Origin: Chelydra serpentina
Lineage: Eukaryota > Chordata > Testudines > Chelydridae
Length of the DNA: 64,000 nucleotides
Assembly (NCBI GenBank): GCA_037349315.1
Contig: JBAIAC010000136.1
Location: 124,001 to 188,000, forward strand
Direction of reading: 5' to 3'
Shown: positions 10,032-18,777 of the stretch, one piece after another
Numbering within the stretch: position 1 is the stretch's first letter
Layout of the letters: every line of letters starts with the position of its first letter
The notes under the pieces: model-generated
What the model was told of the DNA's origin: nothing
What the model saw: only the letters and a program-made list of their open reading frames with translations
Database searches by the model: none
Translations under genes and position numbers: made by a program

Positions 10032-10710
10032 GTGTGGCCACCAGGTGTCGCCGTTGTTCCACGAGAGAAATGGTCTAAGCATTACTCCGAGTAGCAACTC
10101 GGTGTCACTGTTGCTCCATGGCGGAAATGCGGCGTGTATTCCCGTGCGTGGCCGCATGCTGTCACTGTGGCTCCACGAGGGAAATGCTTTGTGCATTACC
10201 TGGATTGGCCACCCGGTGTCACTGTTGCTCCATGACAGAAACGCTTTGTGCATTACCGCGAGTGGCCACCCAGTGTCACTGTTGCTCCACGATGGAAATT
10301 CTTTGTGCATTACCTGCATTGTCCACTCAGTGTCACTGTTGCTCCATGAGGGAAATGCCTTGTGTATTACCGGCATTGTCCACTCGGTGTCACTGTTGCT
10401 CCATGAGGGAAATGCCTTGTGCATTACCTGCATTGTCCACTCAGTGTCACTGTTGCTCCACGATGGAAATTCTTTGTGCATTACCTGCATTGTCCACTCA
10501 GTGTCACTGTTGCTCCATGAGGGAAATGCCTTGTGCATTACCTGCATTGTCCACTCGGTGTCACTGTTGCTCCCCGAAGGAAATGCTTTGTGCGGTAGTC
10601 GGGGTGGCGACCCGTTGCTCTATGGAGAAAATCCTCTGTGTGCCATAACCCTGCCCTTCCACCGGCTGTTACTGTTGCTCCAGGGCAGCTGCACCCTGAG
10701 TTGCCCCTAA
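10032..10710 (+). repeat. 57-bp tandem array of U1, 12 copies
   Basis: The anchor CTGTTGCTCCA recurs every 57 bases from about 10050. Around it, each copy carries TGGCCACC- or TGTCCACT-like sequence, then GGTGTCACTG, and GGAAATGC..TTGTGCATTACC. Twelve anchors are visible, the last two degenerate and off-register. In U1 the ACGATGG-type copy occurs at places 5 and 8. The first copy has the best CTCF-like match. Since 57 is 3 x 19, frames stay open through the array on both strands. Confidence 0.95.
10035..10053 (+). promoter_or_regulatory. CTCF-like motif at the head of the 57-bp array
   Basis: TGGCCACCAGGTGTCGCCG agrees with the vertebrate CTCF consensus at about 15 of 19 positions, including TGGCCACCAGG. 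It has a T in place of the usually conserved G three bases before the GC step. The following 57-mers carry weaker versions such as TGGCCACCCGGTGTCACTG in the same orientation. The motif recurs at 17264 and 23285 and at the same place in U4-U9. Binding is inferred, and the mismatch at a conserved position is a real weakness. Confidence 0.35.
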
Positions 10711-10826
10711 GGCTATGGCTATACTGGCATTGAAGAACAAAACTTTTTTGTCTTTCAGAGGTGTTAACCTCCCCCTCCCCTGAAAGACCAAAGCTTTGCC
10801 GCAACAAGTGCTACGCTCCTGCATAA
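10711..10826 (+). mobile_element. Scrap of a sauropsid-type non-autonomous DNA transposon
   Basis: The segment starts GGCTATGGCTATACTGGCA and contains the inverted pair GTCTTTCAG (10750-10758) and CTGAAAGAC (10780-10788) around a short spacer. This layout resembles, from memory, a very common palindromic repeat of turtle and other sauropsid genomes beginning GGCTATGTCTACACT. It is present once per unit (for example 17883-17998 in U2), so it was already in the unit before amplification. Its right part appears truncated where T1 begins. Confidence 0.5.
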
Positions 10827-11118
10827 GTGGCTGTGAGTAAGCGGTCAGTGCGTTGTATTTCTCATCTTTACTCACTGTAGTATTGTTCACAGGCCGTGTG
10901 CATCCTCATTGGGTACGGGGCTCTGTGGGATTAAGGCTGGGGACGAGCCAAAGTGTGCTGTGCAGAGCGACTACCTCGGATTCTGTCGCAAGGGGTGTTT
11001 TTGGCTGTAATGTTAAAGGTGCAATGGGAAGACGGTGGAGGGCGGAGCCCCGCCGTGTGGGAGAGGAGAAAAGAAGAGGCTACGCGATGTTGCCGACTGA
11101 GATGGTAACTTCCTTGTT

Positions 11119-11136
11119 TCCCCCCCCCCCCCCCCC
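11119..11136 (+). repeat. Poly-C tract in T1, variable between units
   Basis: A run of 17 C in U1. The lengths I count in U1 to U9 are 17, 16, 16, 14, 13, 17, 18, 13 and 18; in U6 and U9 the run is preceded by a G. The length sets which frame continues downstream, so any frame crossing it is unstable. Homopolymer lengths are also error-prone in assemblies. Confidence 0.85.
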
Positions 11137-11575
11137 GCACCCTTGCTGGGTTCAGTACCAAGGATAAAGCAATCACGCGTCAGAGTCTACTGCCCTCATG
11201 CGATGGAAAGCGAGGGAGAGCGACGAGACCGCGAGCGTTGTTGGCCAACCCACAAAAGACCGCGAGCGTCGTTAATGCCATGCAAAAGCCGTCCATCCGA
11301 GAGGGGAACAGCCGCCACTCTCAGTGAGATAAGTGTCTGTTTTGGTGATTGCTCTGCTCACGGCCCACCTTGCTCCTGGTAGGGACGCCCCGTTAGCTGG
11401 GGGCTGTGTTTGTAAGAAAAGGTTCCTGACTGGCTGGCTGTGGTTACGAGGGAAACAAGGTCCCCATTTTCTGGGGCTGATGATTTCTCTGGTCAGAAGC
11501 AGTGTGTCCTCTGCAGCAGAAGGTTGCGTCTAGTATAACCCTTGTCCGAAAGGTCATTTGCTTGCCTTTCTCCCA

Positions 11576-11580
<5 letters not shown>

Positions 11581-11606
<26 letters not shown>
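11581..11606 (+). repeat. (CT)n microsatellite in T1
   Basis: Thirteen CT steps in U1 and U2, longer in U3-U9, ending in TGTAG, followed by TGTTGGCCAAC and a TCTG-rich tract (about 11630-11665). The pyrimidine run followed by TAG resembles a splice acceptor, as discussed under the findings. Confidence 0.85.
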
Positions 11607-11804
11607 GTAGTGTGTTGGCCAACAAACAGTCTGTCTCTGTCTGTCTGTCTCTCTGTGTGTCCTTGCCTTTCCTTGTGCTCTTTCCCTTTGTAGGACGTGG
11701 GCGGATGTGTTAGCTTTGCACCCTCACAGGCTATGTCTCGGGAGCCGTAGGAGGGGATGCAGGGAAGTGGGTGCGAGAGTGGAGCGGTGACTGTCGGTGT
11801 TTAC

Positions 11805-11835
11805 ATCGGCCTCACTCGATGAACAGAGACCGAGT
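11805..11835 (-). repeat. 31-bp micro-inverted segment in T1
   Basis: The complement of this segment agrees with 14041-14071 of T3 in 29 of 31 positions. The sequences on both sides align in direct orientation: GAGCGGTGACTGTC before, and GATGG then CAAG..CCAATAGA after. The entry module at U1 and the T3 subrepeats have the other orientation. T1 therefore carries a small inversion, present in every unit examined. Confidence 0.85.
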
Positions 11836-12037
11836 TGATAGGATGGAAGAGGGATTTCAAGCCCCAATAGAGCTTTGTGTAGCGATGGCTCATGCTTGGC
11901 TTTTCAGCTGCTCTTGCAGAGGACTCGTGCAGGAGCGCTAGCCGGAGGAGAATGTGGCAGAGGTGGAGCTGAACTGCCTGGACATCCTTCTAAGCAGCCA
12001 TGAACAGTCCTCGGTTTTCTGCCTCCCGCATAACTTG

Positions 12038-12955
12038 CTGTGAGTAAACGGTCAGTGCTTTGAATTTCTCATCTTTACTCACTGTAGTATTCTTCACAGG
12101 CCGTGTGCATCCTCGTTAGGTACGGGGCTCTGTGGGATTAAGGCTGGGAAGTCTGCCTTGCAGAGCGACTGCGTCTGGTGCTGTTGCAAGGGGTGGCTTT
12201 GGTTGTAATGTTAACGGTGGAATGGGAAGTGGGCGGAGTGCGGAGCCCCGCCGCGTGGGAGAGACGAAAAGAAGTGCCTACACTACTTGGCCCACTGAGA
12301 TGGTAACTGATTTGTTTGCCCCCCTTGTGCTGCGTTTAGTATGAAGGGAGAAGTCGCCACACAGGAGAGTCTAGTGCCTCCATGCGCTGGAAAGCGAGCG
12401 AGAGCGAGGAGACCACGAGCGTTGTTGGCCAGCCCACACAAGACCGCGAGCGGAAGAGCAGCGACTCTCAGTGCGAGACGTGTGTGGTTTGGTGAGGGCT
12501 CTGCTCTCGGCGCTCCTTGCTCCTGGCAGGGACGCCCCATTAGCTGCGTGCTGAGTTTGTAAGCAAATGTTCCTCGCTTGCTGGTTACGAGGTCCCCATT
12601 TTCAGGGGCGGATCATTTCTCTTTTCAGGAGCAGTATGTCTTCCGCAGCAGAAGGTTGCCTCTAGTAGGATGGCTCCAGGCGGTAAGTTACTGGCCTCTC
12701 TCCCTTTCCTGTAGTATGTTGGCAAACAGACGCTCTCTGTCTTCTGTTGTTCAACACACATGTAAGGCTTCTGGCAGTCAGAGTTGGCAGCACCAAGGGC
12801 CGGGTTCGGTATGTAGGGGACAGCGTGCAAAAGCGTCTCGAGCGCCCACCCAGTGACCTGGGAGAAATATCTATCAGTCCCCCCCGCTCCCCTGTAGGAG
12901 GCAATGCTTCCCCTGTGGCAAGCAGAGAGTGTGAGTGTAGCCCAAGGTTTTGAAT
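12038..12955 (+). repeat. Subrepeat T2 of U1, partial
   Basis: T2 has the same block order as T1 up to the TATGTTGGCAAAC block at 12715 and then departs into sequence not shared with T1 or T3. It lacks the long C-run and the (CT)n. It contains the clearest GT-to-AG spaced segments: 12303-12339, 12492-12529, 12559-12628 and 12683-12714. Equivalent copies start at 19209, 25233, 31312, 37362, 43426, 49481, 55545 and 61610. Confidence 0.85.
12303..12714 (+). other. Chain of splice-like donor/acceptor pairs in T2
   Basis: In order: GATG/GTAACT to GCGTTTAG (37 nt), TTTG/GTGAGG to CTGGCAG (38 nt), GTTT/GTAAGC to CTCTTTTCAG (70 nt), GGCG/GTAAGT to TTTCCTGTAG (32 nt). The blocks between them are 152, 29 and 54 nt. 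The donors at 12559 and 12683 and the polypyrimidine acceptors at 12628 and 12714 are good matches to consensus. Segments of 32-38 nt are shorter than vertebrate introns normally are. The pattern could mark a real but decayed exon series, use of only distant pairs, or chance. Confidence 0.3.
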
Positions 12956-13880
12956 GAGAGCGATAGAGCGAGCAAGAATGCAGCATTGTGTTTGGAAAAG
13001 AGCAGAAGAGGATTGGTAAGCAAGCCATGAGTGAGAAGAGGCACGCCATGAAATTGGTGGGTGTCGTCTCGCTTTGGTTGTTGAGTCCAGCAAGCACAAA
13101 GTCCAGCCCCGCAAAGTGTGTCCCGCCCCTGCCCCCGCCCAGTGGAGCGCCATGTTTGAAAAGTGAATGTGCAGAACCCCTTCCCCTCCCCTCCCCTCCC
13201 CCATCCAGGTGAGGAAGGTAAAAGGGGCACCTTCTGTTGTGTAAGGGTGATCAGCCCAGCTGTGTAGAGTAGTAGTGCAGCCCTCCCAGCAAACTGGCCC
13301 ACTCCTGCTGCCATGCCCCAATCCCTGCCCCCAAAAGACAGCACTAAATAATGTGCACTGTTTACTAGGTTCCATACAGGAACACCTTTGTCCCAAGGTG
13401 AATCCAACTTATCAATTCTTAGACTCCTAATGAGATAAAAGTTAACTCTGACATTCCACAGCAGAGAGGGTAGGGGGTGCAATTGGTATCTAGGGCTGCC
13501 AGAAGGCACCCATACCAGCAGGTGTTGAGACCTGTCCCCAGCCTTTCAATTCACTGGGTTTTGGAACGCATGGCCCCTGCCTAGCGAGTGCTGCTCAGGT
13601 GATGGCGAGATCCCCTCCATCATGAGAAAAGGCCACGTACAGTTCCACTGTCCTTGATTTACATAATCAGTAGAATACCAGTTTATTCTTCTTGCCCCAA
13701 GAACAGAAATTCCTGCCCCAATACATAAAACTGGGGATCCTACAGCAGCCCATAGTGACCAATTGGGGTATTACGGGCTCAGGCTAGGTGGGGTGGGTGA
13801 GCCTATGCAAAAAAGATCAGCCCCTGAAGTTCACCACCAGATGTCAGGGTGGGGCTCATCCTGACTCTGCTTACACACAC
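12956..13880 (-). mobile_element. Retroelement-like linker between T2 and T3
   Basis: This part has no counterpart in T1 or T3, contains fewer CpGs than the subrepeats, and has ordinary AT-containing sequence with an AATAAA on the minus strand near 13684. It breaks the subrepeat rhythm, so it was probably inserted between T2 and T3 before amplification. Its text feels familiar from sauropsid dispersed repeats, but I cannot name a family. It includes a C-rich variable tract at about 13125-13145, expanded with CCCCCA steps in U3 near 26325-26360 and CCCCCG steps in U5. Minus-strand frames of 170-266 codons cross it but change with unit-specific indels. Confidence 0.4.
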
Positions 13881-14294
13881 AAACTCTCTCTCTTCCTTCT
13901 CTTGTGCTGTCTCCCTTCGTAGGACACGGGGTCGGTGTGCATCCCCACAGGCTAGGTCTCGGGAGCCATGGAGAAGTAGGAGGGGACGAAAATCATGCAG
14001 GGAAGTGGGTGCGAGAGTGGAGCGGTGACTGTCATTGTTCACTCGGTCTCTGTTCATCGAGTGGGCCCGATGTAGATGGGATGGAGGAGGGAGCCAGGGA
14101 CGGGGGCAAGATTTCAAGCACCAATAGAACTTTGTGTAGTGATGGCTCAATCTTGGCCTTTCAGCTGCTCTTGCAGAGGAATTGTCCAGGAGCTCTAGCC
14201 GGAGGAGAAAGTGGTAGAGGTGGACCTGAGCAGCTTGGGCATCCTTCTAAGCGGGCGTGAGCATTCCTCAGCTTTCTGGCTGCTCCGTCACTGG

Positions 14295-15445
14295 CTGTGA
14301 GTAAGCGGTGAGTGCTTTGAATTCCTCATCTGTACTCGCTGTAGTATTTTTCACGGGCCGTGTGCTTCGTCGTTTGGCCCGGGGCTCCGTGGGGTTTAGG
14401 CTGCGGAAGGGACCAGAGTTCCGCTGTGCACAGTGACTATGTCGGGTGCTTTTTAGTTGGAATATAAGCGTGGGTGGATGGGGGAGGGCAGAGGGGGAGC
14501 CCCGCCGTGTGGGAGAGGCGAAAAGAAGAGATTACACGACATTGGCAACTGAGATGGTAACGTCCTTGTTTTTTCCCATTGTGCTGGCTTTAGTACCAAG
14601 GGAAAAGAAGTCACGCGTCAGAGTCTACTGCCCTCGTACGATGGAAAGTGAGTGAGCGCGACGAGATCGCGAGAGTGGGTGCCACGCAAAAGCCGTCCAT
14701 CTGGGAGCGGAACAGTCGCCACACTCAGTGAGATAAGTGTCTGGTTTGGTGAGGGCTCTGCTCACGGCCCGTCTGGCTCCAGGTAGGGACACCCCGTTCG
14801 CTGGGCCTGGGTTTCTCAGAAAGTGTTCCTGGCTAGCTGCGGTAACGAAGGAGACAAGCTCCCCAGTTTCTGTAGCTGCTCATTTCACTGGCCAGGAGCA
14901 GTGTGTCTTCCGCAGCGGAAGGTTGCATCCAGTACGATGATTCCAGGCGGTAGGTTGTTTGCCTTCCTCCCCTGTTTGCTCTTTCTCTTTCTCTTTCCTC
15001 TAGTATGTTGGCCAACACACACTCTCTCTGTCCTCTCCTCTGCTCGCCTCTCCCTGTGCCGTCTCCCTATATAGGACACGAGCAGGCGTGCATCCCCACA
15101 GGCTAGGTCTCGGGATTCATGGAGAAGTAGGAGGGGACGAAAATCATGCAGGGAAGTGGGTGCGAGAGTGGAGCGGTGACTGTCATTGTTCACTCGGTCT
15201 CTGTTCATCGAGTGGGCCCGATGTAGATGGGATGGAGGAGGGAGCCAGGGACGGGGGCAAGATTTCAAGCACCAATAGAACTTTGTGTAGTGATGGCTCA
15301 TGCTTGGCCTTTCGGCTGCTCTTGCAGAGGAATTGTCCAGGAGCCCTAGCCGGAGGAGAAAGTGGCAGAGGTGGACCTGAGCAGCTTGGGCATCCTTCTA
15401 AGCGGGCGTGAGCATTCCTCAGCTTTCTGGCTGCTCCGTCACTGG
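14295..15445 (+). repeat. Extra T3 subrepeat of U1 (beta form), 1,151 bp
   Basis: This copy is found only in U1. It carries GGAATATAAGCGTGGG near 14458 and TAGTACCAAGG after the pyrimidine tract. These are the variants of the single T3 in U3-U9, not those of the second T3 in U1 or of U2. Confidence 0.9.
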
Positions 15446-16610
15446 CTGTGAGTAAGCGGTGAGTGCTTTGAATTCCTCATCTGTACTCGCTGTGGTATTC
15501 TTCACGGGCCGTGTGCTTCGTCGTTTGGTACGGGGCTCCGTGGGGTTTAGGCTGCGGAAGGGACCAGAGTTCCGCTGTGCACAGTGACTATGTCGGGTGC
15601 TTTTTAGTTGGAATTCTAAAGGTGTAAGCGTGGGTGGGTGGGGGAGGGCAGAGGGGGAGCCCCGCCGTGTGGGAGAGGCGAAAAGAAGAGATTACACGAC
15701 ATTGGCAACTGAGATGGTAACGTCCTTGTTTTTTCCCATTGTGCTGGCTTTAGTATCAAGGGAAAAGAAGTCACGCGTCAGAGTCTACTGCCCTCGTACG
15801 ATGGAAAGTGAGTGAGCGCGACGAGATCGCGAGAGTGGGTGCCACGCAAAAGCCGTCCATCTGGGAGCGGAACAGTCGCCACACTCAGTGAGATAAGTGT
15901 CTGGTTTGGTGAGGGCTCTGCTCACGGCCCGTCTGGCTCCAGGTAGGGACACCCCGTTCGCTGGGCTTGGGTGTCTCAGAAAATGTTCCTGGCTAGCTGC
16001 GGTTACGAAGGAGACAAGCTCCCCAGTTTCTGTAGCTGCTCATTTCACTGGCCAGGAGCAGTGTGTCTTCCGCAGCGGAAGGTTGCATCCAGTACGATGA
16101 TTCCAGGCGGTAGGTTGTTTGCCTTCCTCCCCTGTTTTTTCTTTCTCTTTCTCTTTCTCTTTCCTCTAGTATGTTGGCCAACACACACTCTCTCTGTCCT
16201 CTCCTCTGCTCGCCTCTCCCTGTGCCGTCTCCCTACATAGGACACGAGCAGGCGTGCATCCCCACAGGCTAGGTCTCGGGAGCCATGGAGAAGTAGGAGG
16301 GGACGAAAACCATGGGGTCAGTGGGCGCTACGGTGGAGCGGTGACTGTCTGTGTTTACGCAATCTCTGCTCATCGGATGAGGCTGATGTAGATGGGATTT
16401 GAGAGGGAGGCAGGGATGAGGCAAGATTTCACGCACCGCTAGAGCTTTGTGTAGTGACGGTTCATGCTTGGTGATTGCAGCTGTGTTCTCAGAGGAATTG
16501 TCCAGGAGCCCTAGCCCGAGGAGAAGGTGGCAGAAGTGGACCTGAGCTGCCTGGACATCCTTCTAAGCCGACATGAACGGTCCTCAGTTTTCTGCCTCCC
16601 GCATAACTTG
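15446..16610 (+). repeat. Second T3 subrepeat of U1 (alpha form), 1,165 bp
   Basis: This copy carries GGAATTCTAAAGGTGTAAGC near 15610 and TAGTATCAAGG, both shared only with U2. Its last part, CTTGGTGATTGCAG and AAGCCGACATGAACGG, belongs to the unit-end version found in all units. Equivalent single copies begin at 21466 (U2), 27498, 33552, 39603, 45661, 51727, 57790 and 63855. Confidence 0.9.
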
Positions 16611-16695
16611 CTGTGAGTAAGCTTTGAATTCCTCATCTGTACTCGCTGTAGTATTCGTCACAGGCCGTGTGGTAGAAGAGGCCGAAGAGGTAGGC
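16611..16695 (+). repeat. Unit joint: truncated subrepeat start fused to the entry module
   Basis: A fourth subrepeat begins here (CTGTGAGTAAGC) with an internal deletion, runs to CACAGGCCGTGTGG at about 16672, and then joins the entry module at GAAGAGGCCGAAGAGG. The same joint lies before 22717, 28739, 34793, 40844, 46901, 52968 and 59031. It is absent at the left edge of U1, so it marks the recombination point that formed the tandem unit. Confidence 0.75.
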
Positions 16696-18746
16696 AGGGA
16701 CGGGGGCAAGAGTTCAAGCACCAATAGAGCTTTGAGTGGTGATGGTTCATGTTTGGTTTTTGCAGCTGCTCTCGCAGAGGAATTGTCCAGGAGCCCTAGC
16801 CCGAGGAGAAGCTGGCAGAAGTGGACCTGAGCTGCCTGGACATCCTTGGAATGGCATCCCAGCAGGGGGTTGAAACCCGTCACGGGGTGGGCCCCTGAGA
16901 AAAGACCTCTGCATCTAACCGGGGCACGGTAAGCTTGGGGGGATCCTTTGTGCCCTCCCAAGGAGTTGTCAGGTGCTATGGAAACTTCCTGAAGTACGGT
17001 AACTTCGTGGAGAGCAAGCAACTTGACGGTAACAAGAGATGCTTAGTCCTCAAGTGTCTTCCTTCTACATCACCGGGTGAGCTTCCCGTGGTCATGCCAG
17101 TCTAGTCGTCCTCTTTGAAGCAGGCCACGTTCAGTAGAGGACGTGAGCAGGGGTCTGAGAGTAGCCCTCGGCCTGTGTCTCCACTCACCAGGTTGCACCG
17201 CTCAGGGCATGTGGAGGGTCCAGGGCTCTGCACAGCACTCCGGACTGTGTGCATTCCCCCGTGTGGCCACCAGGTGTCGCCGTTGTTCCACGAGAGAAAT
17301 GGTCTAAGCATTACTCCGAGTAGCAACTCGGTGTCACTGTTGCTCCATGACGGAAATGCGGCGTGTATTCCCGTGCGTGGCCGCATGCTGTCACTGTGGC
17401 TCCACGAGGGAAATGCTTTGTGCATTACCTGGATTGGCCACCCGGTGTCACTGTTGCTCCATGACAGAAACGCTTTGTGCATTACCGCGAGTGGCCACCC
17501 AGTGTCACTGTTGCTCCACGATGGAAATTCTTTGTGCATTACCTGCATTGTCCACTCAGTGTCACTGTTGCTCCATGAGGGAAATGCCTTGTGTATTACC
17601 GGCATTGTCCACTCGGTGTCACTGTTGCTCCATGAGGGAAATGCCTTGTGCATTACCTGCATTGTCCACTCGGTGTCTCTGTTGCTCCATGAGGGAAATG
17701 CCTTGTGCATTACCTGCATTGTCCACTCGGTGTCACTGATGCTCCCCGAAGGAAATGCTTTGTGCGGTAGTCGGGGTGGCGACCCGTTGCTCTATGGAGA
17801 AAATCCTCTGTGTGCCATAACCCTGCCCTTCCACCGGCTGTTACTGTTGCTCCAGGGCAGCTGCACCCTGAGTTGCCCCTAAGGCTATGGCTATACTGGC
17901 ATTGAAGAACAAAACTTTTTTGTCTTTCAGAGGTGTTAACCTCCCCCTCCCCTGAAAGACCAAAGCTTTGCCGCAACAAGTGCTACGCTCCTGCATAAGT
18001 GGCTGTGAGTAAGCGGTCAGTGCGTTGTATTTCTCATCTTTACTCACTGTAGTATTGTTCACAGGCCGTGTGCATCCTCATTGGGTACGGGGCTCTGTGG
18101 GATTAAGGCTGGGGACGAGCCAAAGTGTGCTGTGCAGAGCGACTACCTCGGATTCTGTCGCAAGGGGTGTTTTTGGCTGTAATGTTAAAGGTGCAATGGG
18201 AAGAGGGTGGAGGGCGGAGCCCCGCCGTGTGGGAGAGGAGAAAAGAAGAGACTACGCGATGTTGCCGACTGAGATGGTAACTTCCTTGTTTCCCCCCCCC
18301 CCCCCCCGCACCCTTGCTGGGTTTAGTACCAAGGAAAAAGCAATCACGCGTCAGAGTCTACTGCCCTCATGCGATGGAAAGCGAGGGAGAGCGACGAGAC
18401 CGCGAGCGTTGTTGGCCAACCCACAAAAGACCGCGAGCGTCGTTAATGCCATGCAAAAGCCGTCCATCCGAGAGGGGAACAGCCGCCACTCTCAGTGAGA
18501 TAAGTGTCTGTTTTGGTGATTGCTCTGCTCACGGCCCACCTTGCTCCTGGTAGGGACGCCCCGTTAGCTGGGGGCTGTGTTTGTAAGAAAAGGTTCCTGA
18601 CTGGCTGGCTGTGGTTACGAGGGAAACAAGGTCCCCATTTTCTGGGGCTGATGATTTCTCTGGTCAGAAGCAGTGTGTCCTCTGCAGCAGAAGGTTGCGT
18701 CTAGTATAACCCTTGTCCGAAAGGTCATTTGCTTGCCTTTCTCCCA

Positions 18747-18777
<31 letters not shown>

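Larger units (their letters stand above)
9886..10710 (+). other. 274-codon open frame through the 57-bp array, coding status doubtful
   Basis: The frame begins ATG-equivalent at 9886 and runs through the array as 19-residue repeats of the type HEGNALCITCIVHSVSLLL. It ends at the first stop after the array. Corresponding frames have 274 codons in units with twelve 57-mers and 255 in U2 and U3, a difference of one repeat. In U4 it is broken by single-base indels. The opposite strand is also open over 9873-10547, which argues that openness follows from the 57-bp period and not from selection. No domain is recognised, and the 19-residue period excludes C2H2 zinc fingers (28 residues). Confidence 0.15.
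10831..12037 (+). repeat. Subrepeat T1 of U1, 1,207 bp
   Basis: T1 runs from CTGTGAGTAAG at 10831 to the same landmark of T2 at 12038. It shares the order of blocks with T2 and T3: CTGTGAGTAA, then TTTACTCACTGTAGTATT, CACAGGCCGTGTG, GAGCCCCGCCG, GAGATGGTAAC, and a pyrimidine tract. Next come GTTGGCCAAC, TCTCGGGAGCC, GAGCGGTGACTGTC and CTGGACATCCTTCTAAG. Particular to T1 are a C-run of 13-18, a (CT)n run, a TCTG-rich tract and a 31-bp segment inverted relative to T3. Equivalent copies begin at 18003, 24024, 30104, 36157, 42208, 48265, 54332 and 60395. Confidence 0.9.
9467..16695 (+). repeat. Macrosatellite unit U1, 7,229 bp
   Basis: The unit is counted from AGGGACGGGGG to the same landmark at 16696. 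The order inside is as follows: entry module to about 9850, 57-bp array (10032-10710), transposon scrap (10711-10826), T1 (10831-12037), T2 (12038 to about 12955), retroelement-like linker (about 12956-13880), T3 head to 14294, two T3 subrepeats (14295-15445 and 15446-16610) and a truncated start (16611-16695). U1 is the only unit with two complete T3 copies. It has twelve 57-mers in an order not seen elsewhere and a 17-C tract near 11120. It shares private variants with U2, for example GCAAGCAC in the linker, which is GCCAGCAC from U3 on. Confidence 0.95.

Noticed and set aside
10032..10710. CRISPR array or C2H2 zinc-finger array
   Set aside because: The 57-bp copies are contiguous without unique spacers, and the 19-residue period does not fit the 28-residue zinc-finger repeat. 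The context is vertebrate nuclear DNA.
11630..11665. TCTG-rich tract as a regulatory element
   Set aside because: It is a simple sequence beside a CT microsatellite, with nothing to show a role beyond a possible pyrimidine tract.
12585..13509. Minus-strand frames of 170-244 codons over T2 and the linker
   Set aside because: Three overlapping frames are open at once and their lengths change from unit to unit with the C-rich tract. No conserved start or domain is seen.
16584..17021. 145-codon minus-strand frame present in every unit
   Set aside because: Conservation follows from near-identical units and does not show selection. It lacks a recognisable domain, is shorter in U1, and crosses the unit joint, which is a recombination point.
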